DNA from: Yanghanlia caeni
GTDB taxonomy: Bacteria > Pseudomonadota > Gammaproteobacteria > Burkholderiales > Burkholderiaceae_B
DNA length: 34,900 nucleotides
Assembly: GCA_030733815.1 (NCBI GenBank)
Contig: JAUZQE010000030.1
Coordinates: forward strand, 1 to 34,900
Direction: 5' to 3'
This document shows, in pieces, positions 31,958 to 34,900 of the stretch; within the stretch, counting starts at the first letter, position 1, and each line of letters starts with the position of its first letter. The position numbers and the translations under genes were made by a program. The notes beneath the pieces are model-generated. The model searched no databases, was not told the origin of the DNA, and saw only the letters and a list, made by a program, of their open reading frames with translations.

Positions 31958-34171
31958 TCAGAATGCGATGTTCGCCGAGAGCCAGAACGCGCGCCCCGCA
32001 TACGGCAGCGAACCGGTCGTGGAGCGGCCCGTCTGAATGTAGGGGCTGCCGCACAGCACGTCGCCGGCTGAGTTCGTCCACGACTTGCACTCGAGGAAGT
32101 CTTTGTTGAAGAGGTTGTAGATCGTGGCGTTCAGCGTGACGTTCTTCGAGGCGCGATACTGGCCTCCCAGGTTGAACACCGTGTACGACTTCAGATCGCC
32201 CAGCGCGTTGTAGGCGGCCAGCGTGTCGCCGGTGTAACCCGAGGGGTCGCCGTCGAAGCGGCGGCTCTTGCCACGGTATTCCCCCTGCAGCCAGAAGCTG
32301 AAGCGCTCGTTGGCGTCCCAGCGCAGCGTGGCGTTGGCCATGTGCTTGGCCGTATCGCTCAGCGGGCCGTCGGCCTGACCGTTGCGCTTGATCTCGCTGT
32401 CGGTGTACGTGTAATTCAGGCGCAGTGACCAGTTCTCGGCGAACTGCAGCGTCGAGGTCAGTTCAAGGCCCTGGGTGGTGGCGCTGTCCAGGTTGACGGG
32501 ATAACTGGAATCGGGGGTGGCGCCCTGCACCGAGCAGCTGGCGATGCTGGCAACGCCGCAGGTGGTGCTGGAGATTTTGTCGGTGATGCGGTTGTGGAAG
32601 CCCGTAACGCCAAGGGTCCAGCCTTGCAGGCTGTCGTAGTGCACGCCCAATTCAGAGCTGGTGCTCACCTCAGGCTGCAGATCGGGGTTGCCCACGTTGA
32701 TCTGGGTGCCTTGGCCAGAAATGCTGTTGATGCCACCATGCAGCTGGTTCAGGCCAGGTGTCTTGTAGCCGCGGCTCACGCCACCCTTGAGTGTCCATTG
32801 CTCCGAAGGATTCCATACCAGGTAGCCGCGCGGGCTGACATGGCTGCCGAAGGCGTCGTGGTGGTCGTAGCGTGCGCCGAAGGTGAACGCCAGGTCATCG
32901 GTGAGCGCCCATTCATCTTCCGCGAACAGCGCCCAGGTGTTTTGCTTGTACTTTTCGGTCACCAGGCCGTCGGTCATCGACGCGCGCCAGTACTGGCCGC
33001 CCACCGTCATCACGTGTGAATCGCCCAGCGGTGTCACCAGCTTCGTGTCGAATACCGTATTGGTGGTCTTGAGCTCGCGGTCGGTGCCGATGCTCGGGTC
33101 TCCGGCGGGGCGTGCCTCCGAGGGAATGGTGCGCCCCAGCGTTTCGGTGGTGTTGCGCATGATGCTGGATTCCAGCGTGCCAAACGAGAAGCGGCTGGTG
33201 TGGCCCAGTGCGATCTGATCACGGTTGAACCGCATGACGTCCTGATAGCCCCAGGCCGTGCCGGGCTGTGGCGCGTTGCAGTTCCGGTTCATGCCGTCGA
33301 GCGTGCCCAGCTGACATTTGTCGTTATCGAAACGCTGGCGCGAGCGGTCGAGGTCCAGCCAGATGTCATGATCCTTGCTGGGCGTGAAGCTGAACTTCGC
33401 GCCGAAGGTGTAGGTGTCGGCATTGACGGGCGAAGGGCCACGAGTCGAAACGGCCGATCCGTCACCAAATTCCAGATGCGAATCGCTGCGGTGCAGCATG
33501 CTGCCGCGCAGTGCGACGCCGAGCTTGTCGGCGACGATCGGGCCGCTCAGATAAAAGTTGGCCTTCTTGGTGTCGCCAGCGTCGCGGTTCTGTTCGAAGC
33601 GGCCTTCCAGCCCGACCGAGCCGCCCCATTCCTTGGCGACCTTGCGCGTAATGATGTTGACCACGCCGCCCATGGCATCGGAGCCGTACAGTGTGGACAT
33701 GGGCCCGCGGATGACTTCGATGCGTTCGATGGCAGAGATGGGCGGAATGAAGCCGGTCGAGCTGTCGCCAAAACCGTTGGGAGTGACGTCGCCGGCCGAG
33801 TTCTGGCGCCGGCCGTCGATCAGCACCAGCGTGTATTCGCTGGGCATGCCGCGGATGCTGATGTTCAGATTGCCCGTCTTGCCGGTGGCACCCCGCACGT
33901 CGATACCTTCGATGTCGCGCAGCGCGTCGGCCAGGTCAACGAATGACTTTTCCTCGAGCTGGTCGCGGGTGACGACCGAAATCGAGGCCGGGGCCTGCTT
34001 GATTTCCTGTTCGAAGCCCGAGGCGGTCACGACCACCGTGTCGAGTTCCTGCACGGCCGCGCGGGTGTCGGAAAGCGCGGGCGTGGCGACAAACAATGAG
34101 CCCAGTGCCGTGGCTACGCACAGCGGCAGGCGTTTGATTCGAAAGGCGGGGCCGGAAGTCGGGACAGTCAT
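31958..34171 (-). CDS. TonB-dependent outer-membrane receptor, siderophore-type
   Basis: An outer-membrane beta-barrel transporter of about 737 residues. The signal peptide spans KRLPLCVATALGSLFVATPALS and the TonB box is ELDTVVVTAS. The plug domain has QAPASISVVTRDQLEEKSF, LADALRDIEGIDV, SIRGMPSEYTLVLIDGRR and IERIEVIRGPMSTLYGSDAM. The barrel has ARYDHHDAF, SRGYKTPGLNQLHGG and NPDLQPE, and it ends in the typical aromatic residue (SANIAF). The pattern resembles CirA/FepA-type catecholate siderophore receptors. I chose ATG 34171, with AGGTG upstream; ATGs at 34180 and 34201 are possible. A Fur box lies 65 bases upstream, so it is probably iron-repressed. No siderophore biosynthesis genes or periplasmic iron transporter are adjacent. 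Confidence 0.88.
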   Translation of the reverse strand: MTVPTSGPAFRIKRLPLCVATALGSLFVATPALSDTRAAVQELDTVVVTASGFEQEIKQAPASISVVTRDQLEEKSFVDLADALRDIEGIDVRGATGKTGNLNISIRGMPSEYTLVLIDGRRQNSAGDVTPNGFGDSSTGFIPPISAIERIEVIRGPMSTLYGSDAMGGVVNIITRKVAKEWGGSVGLEGRFEQNRDAGDTKKANFYLSGPIVADKLGVALRGSMLHRSDSHLEFGDGSAVSTRGPSPVNADTYTFGAKFSFTPSKDHDIWLDLDRSRQRFDNDKCQLGTLDGMNRNCNAPQPGTAWGYQDVMRFNRDQIALGHTSRFSFGTLESSIMRNTTETLGRTIPSEARPAGDPSIGTDRELKTTNTVFDTKLVTPLGDSHVMTVGGQYWRASMTDGLVTEKYKQNTWALFAEDEWALTDDLAFTFGARYDHHDAFGSHVSPRGYLVWNPSEQWTLKGGVSRGYKTPGLNQLHGGINSISGQGTQINVGNPDLQPEVSTSSELGVHYDSLQGWTLGVTGFHNRITDKISSTTCGVASIASCSVQGATPDSSYPVNLDSATTQGLELTSTLQFAENWSLRLNYTYTDSEIKRNGQADGPLSDTAKHMANATLRWDANERFSFWLQGEYRGKSRRFDGDPSGYTGDTLAAYNALGDLKSYTVFNLGGQYRASKNVTLNATIYNLFNKDFLECKSWTNSAGDVLCGSPYIQTGRSTTGSLPYAGRAFWLSANIAF

Positions 34172-34235
34172 GTTACGCATGCACCTGAAATCGATTGACA
34201 TGAAAAGGGGCCGGTCGGCCCAAGGTGACGCAAAT

Positions 34236-34254
34236 GATAGCGATTATCGTTATC
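34236..34254. promoter_or_regulatory. Fur box
   Basis: GATAGCGATTATCGTTATC agrees with the 19-base Fur consensus at 15 positions. It lies between the TonB-dependent receptor and the divergent thioesterase gene, 65 and 118 bases from their starts. The gap is AT-richer than the genes and also contains TATATAAGA at 34269-34277, a possible -10 for the rightward gene. Both genes could be iron-controlled. Confidence 0.72.
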
Positions 34255-34372
34255 AGGCGCAACGACACGTATATAAGACTGTGGAAATTCTGCCGCGACG
34301 TGCAGGAAGGGCGATTGCAGTACAGTGTCGGTTTTGCCCGCAGGGGCCGAGTTTCATTGTTGGAGAGCATTC

Positions 34373-34795
34373 ATGTCAGAGCAGTCAGTACCCCCCGGAT
34401 TCGCGCCGTATCACCGGCAAAGCTCGTTTTCGAATCACACGGGTCCGTACTACATGAAGGCGCAGAAGGGGGACGACCTGAGTCTCTCGCTCCGTGTCGA
34501 GGAGCAGCATCTGAACCGGCTAAAGGTGTGTCACGGCGGGCTGCTGATGACCCTTGCCGATAACGCGATCGGCGACGCCGTGCTGCATGCCTTCGACGAA
34601 CCCGTGAATTCCGTGACGGTGTCGATGTCGTGCGAGTTCATGAGCCCGGCGCGGCTGGGCGACTGGCTGGTGGCGGAAACCCGCGTGAACCGCAAGGGTC
34701 AGCGACTGGTATTTGTGGAATGCATGGTGCGCGCCGGCGAGCGCAAGGTGTTGCGCGCCAGCGCAGTCATGTCATTGGTTCGGCCGCGTACCTGA
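34373..34795 (+). CDS. PaaI-type hotdog-fold thioesterase
   Basis: A 140-residue hotdog-fold protein likely to hydrolyse an acyl- or aryl-CoA thioester. The motif CHGGLLMTLADNAIGDAV (from about residue 53) is the PaaI/YbgC-type helix with conserved His-Gly-Gly and a downstream Asp as catalytic base. SVTVSMSCEFMSPARLGDWL and the GQRLVFVECMV strand complete the fold. The ATG at 34373 has GGAGAG seven bases upstream. It is divergent from the TonB-dependent receptor across a Fur box and is followed by two hairpins. The substrate is unknown. Confidence 0.86.
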   Translation: MSEQSVPPGFAPYHRQSSFSNHTGPYYMKAQKGDDLSLSLRVEEQHLNRLKVCHGGLLMTLADNAIGDAVLHAFDEPVNSVTVSMSCEFMSPARLGDWLVAETRVNRKGQRLVFVECMVRAGERKVLRASAVMSLVRPRT

Positions 34796-34811
34796 CCCGG
34801 TGCGCGGCAAG

Positions 34812-34830
34812 CCTCGGCCTTCAGCCGGGG
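34812..34830 (+). terminator. first hairpin after the thioesterase gene
   Basis: CCTCGGC and GCCGGGG form seven pairs, one G-T, around CTTCA, 16 bases after the thioesterase stop. No T-run follows, but it stands directly before a second, better stem. Confidence 0.35.
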
Positions 34831-34841
34831 AAGGATAGCGG

Positions 34842-34858
34842 GGACGCCGTAGGCGTCC
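34842..34858. terminator. second hairpin, probable intrinsic terminator
   Basis: GGACGCC-GTA-GGCGTCC is a perfect seven-pair stem with a three-base loop, followed by TTT on the plus strand. It lies between the thioesterase stop and what looks like the end of a convergent gene, so it may serve both directions. Confidence 0.55.
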
Positions 34859-34867
34859 TTTGGGCGG

Positions 34868-34900
34868 TCAGTGTGGCGTCTGCTGCTGTTCGATGTACTG
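34868..34900 (-). CDS. possible C-terminal end of a gene running in from the right
   Basis: Read on the minus strand, the last 33 bases give an open frame QYIEQQQTPH ending in TGA at 34868-34870. The glutamine-rich ending, the position directly after a terminator-like hairpin and the convergent layout make a real gene end plausible, but ten codons cannot prove it. The product cannot be named. Confidence 0.3.
   Translation of the reverse strand, partial: QYIEQQQTPH

Noticed and set aside
1-34900. CRISPR arrays, tRNA or rRNA genes, integrase or prophage genes
   Set aside because: I found no regularly spaced repeats, no cloverleaf-like tRNA sequence, no rRNA signature and no recognisable integrase, transposase or phage protein in either strand.

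Overview
The window looks like a piece of chromosome from a high-GC betaproteobacterium, most likely order Burkholderiales and family Alcaligenaceae (Bordetella/Achromobacter/Pusillimonas-like). This is inference from gene families: a Liv-type ABC transporter beside acyl-CoA enzymes, a Bug-type solute-binding protein, a cydDCABX operon and a tandem glycine riboswitch. I see no rRNA, tRNA, CRISPR array, phage or intact insertion sequence.

Layout. (1) 1-1260: a small hypothetical gene and a C-terminally shortened periplasmic binding protein, probably the edge of an old rearrangement. (2) 1246-7707: a complete bd-type quinol oxidase operon, cydD-cydC-cydA-cydB-cydX, with a near-perfect FNR/ANR-type box upstream. 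(3) 7673-17285: an AraC-type regulator divergent from an acyl-CoA ligase and enoyl-CoA hydratase, followed by a full Liv-type ABC importer (binding protein, two ATPases, two permeases) and a C45-type Ntn acyltransferase/hydrolase. (4) 17303-18710: head-to-head remnants of an IclR regulator and a Bug binding protein, both missing their 5' ends and meeting at one GCATGC. (5) 18799-24545: five tightly packed genes: Baeyer-Villiger-type monooxygenase, family III CoA-transferase, patatin-like hydrolase, NTF2/SnoaL-like protein and an alpha-methylacyl-CoA racemase with its whole catalytic triad. (6) 24617-28627: a DJ-1/PfpI protein, a P-loop kinase-like protein, a tandem glycine riboswitch driving a DadA-type FAD amino-acid dehydrogenase, and a nitronate monooxygenase family protein. 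(7) 28757-31941: a MHYT-PAS sensor kinase lacking its N-terminus, coupled to a REC/HD-GYP c-di-GMP phosphodiesterase. (8) 31958-34900: a Fur-boxed TonB-dependent receptor divergent from a PaaI-type thioesterase, then hairpins and the probable end of another gene.

How parts work together. Block 2 is microaerobic respiration: CydDC exports thiols needed for assembly and CydABX is the oxidase. Block 3 reads as uptake of a carboxylic acid or amide, CoA activation and hydration. Block 5 reads as a ketone-to-ester-to-acid-to-CoA route ending in stereo-inversion of a 2-methyl-branched acyl-CoA. It is the best candidate here for an undescribed pathway; its substrate cannot be read from sequence. The riboswitch in block 6 predicts that the flavoenzyme it controls handles glycine or a related amino acid.
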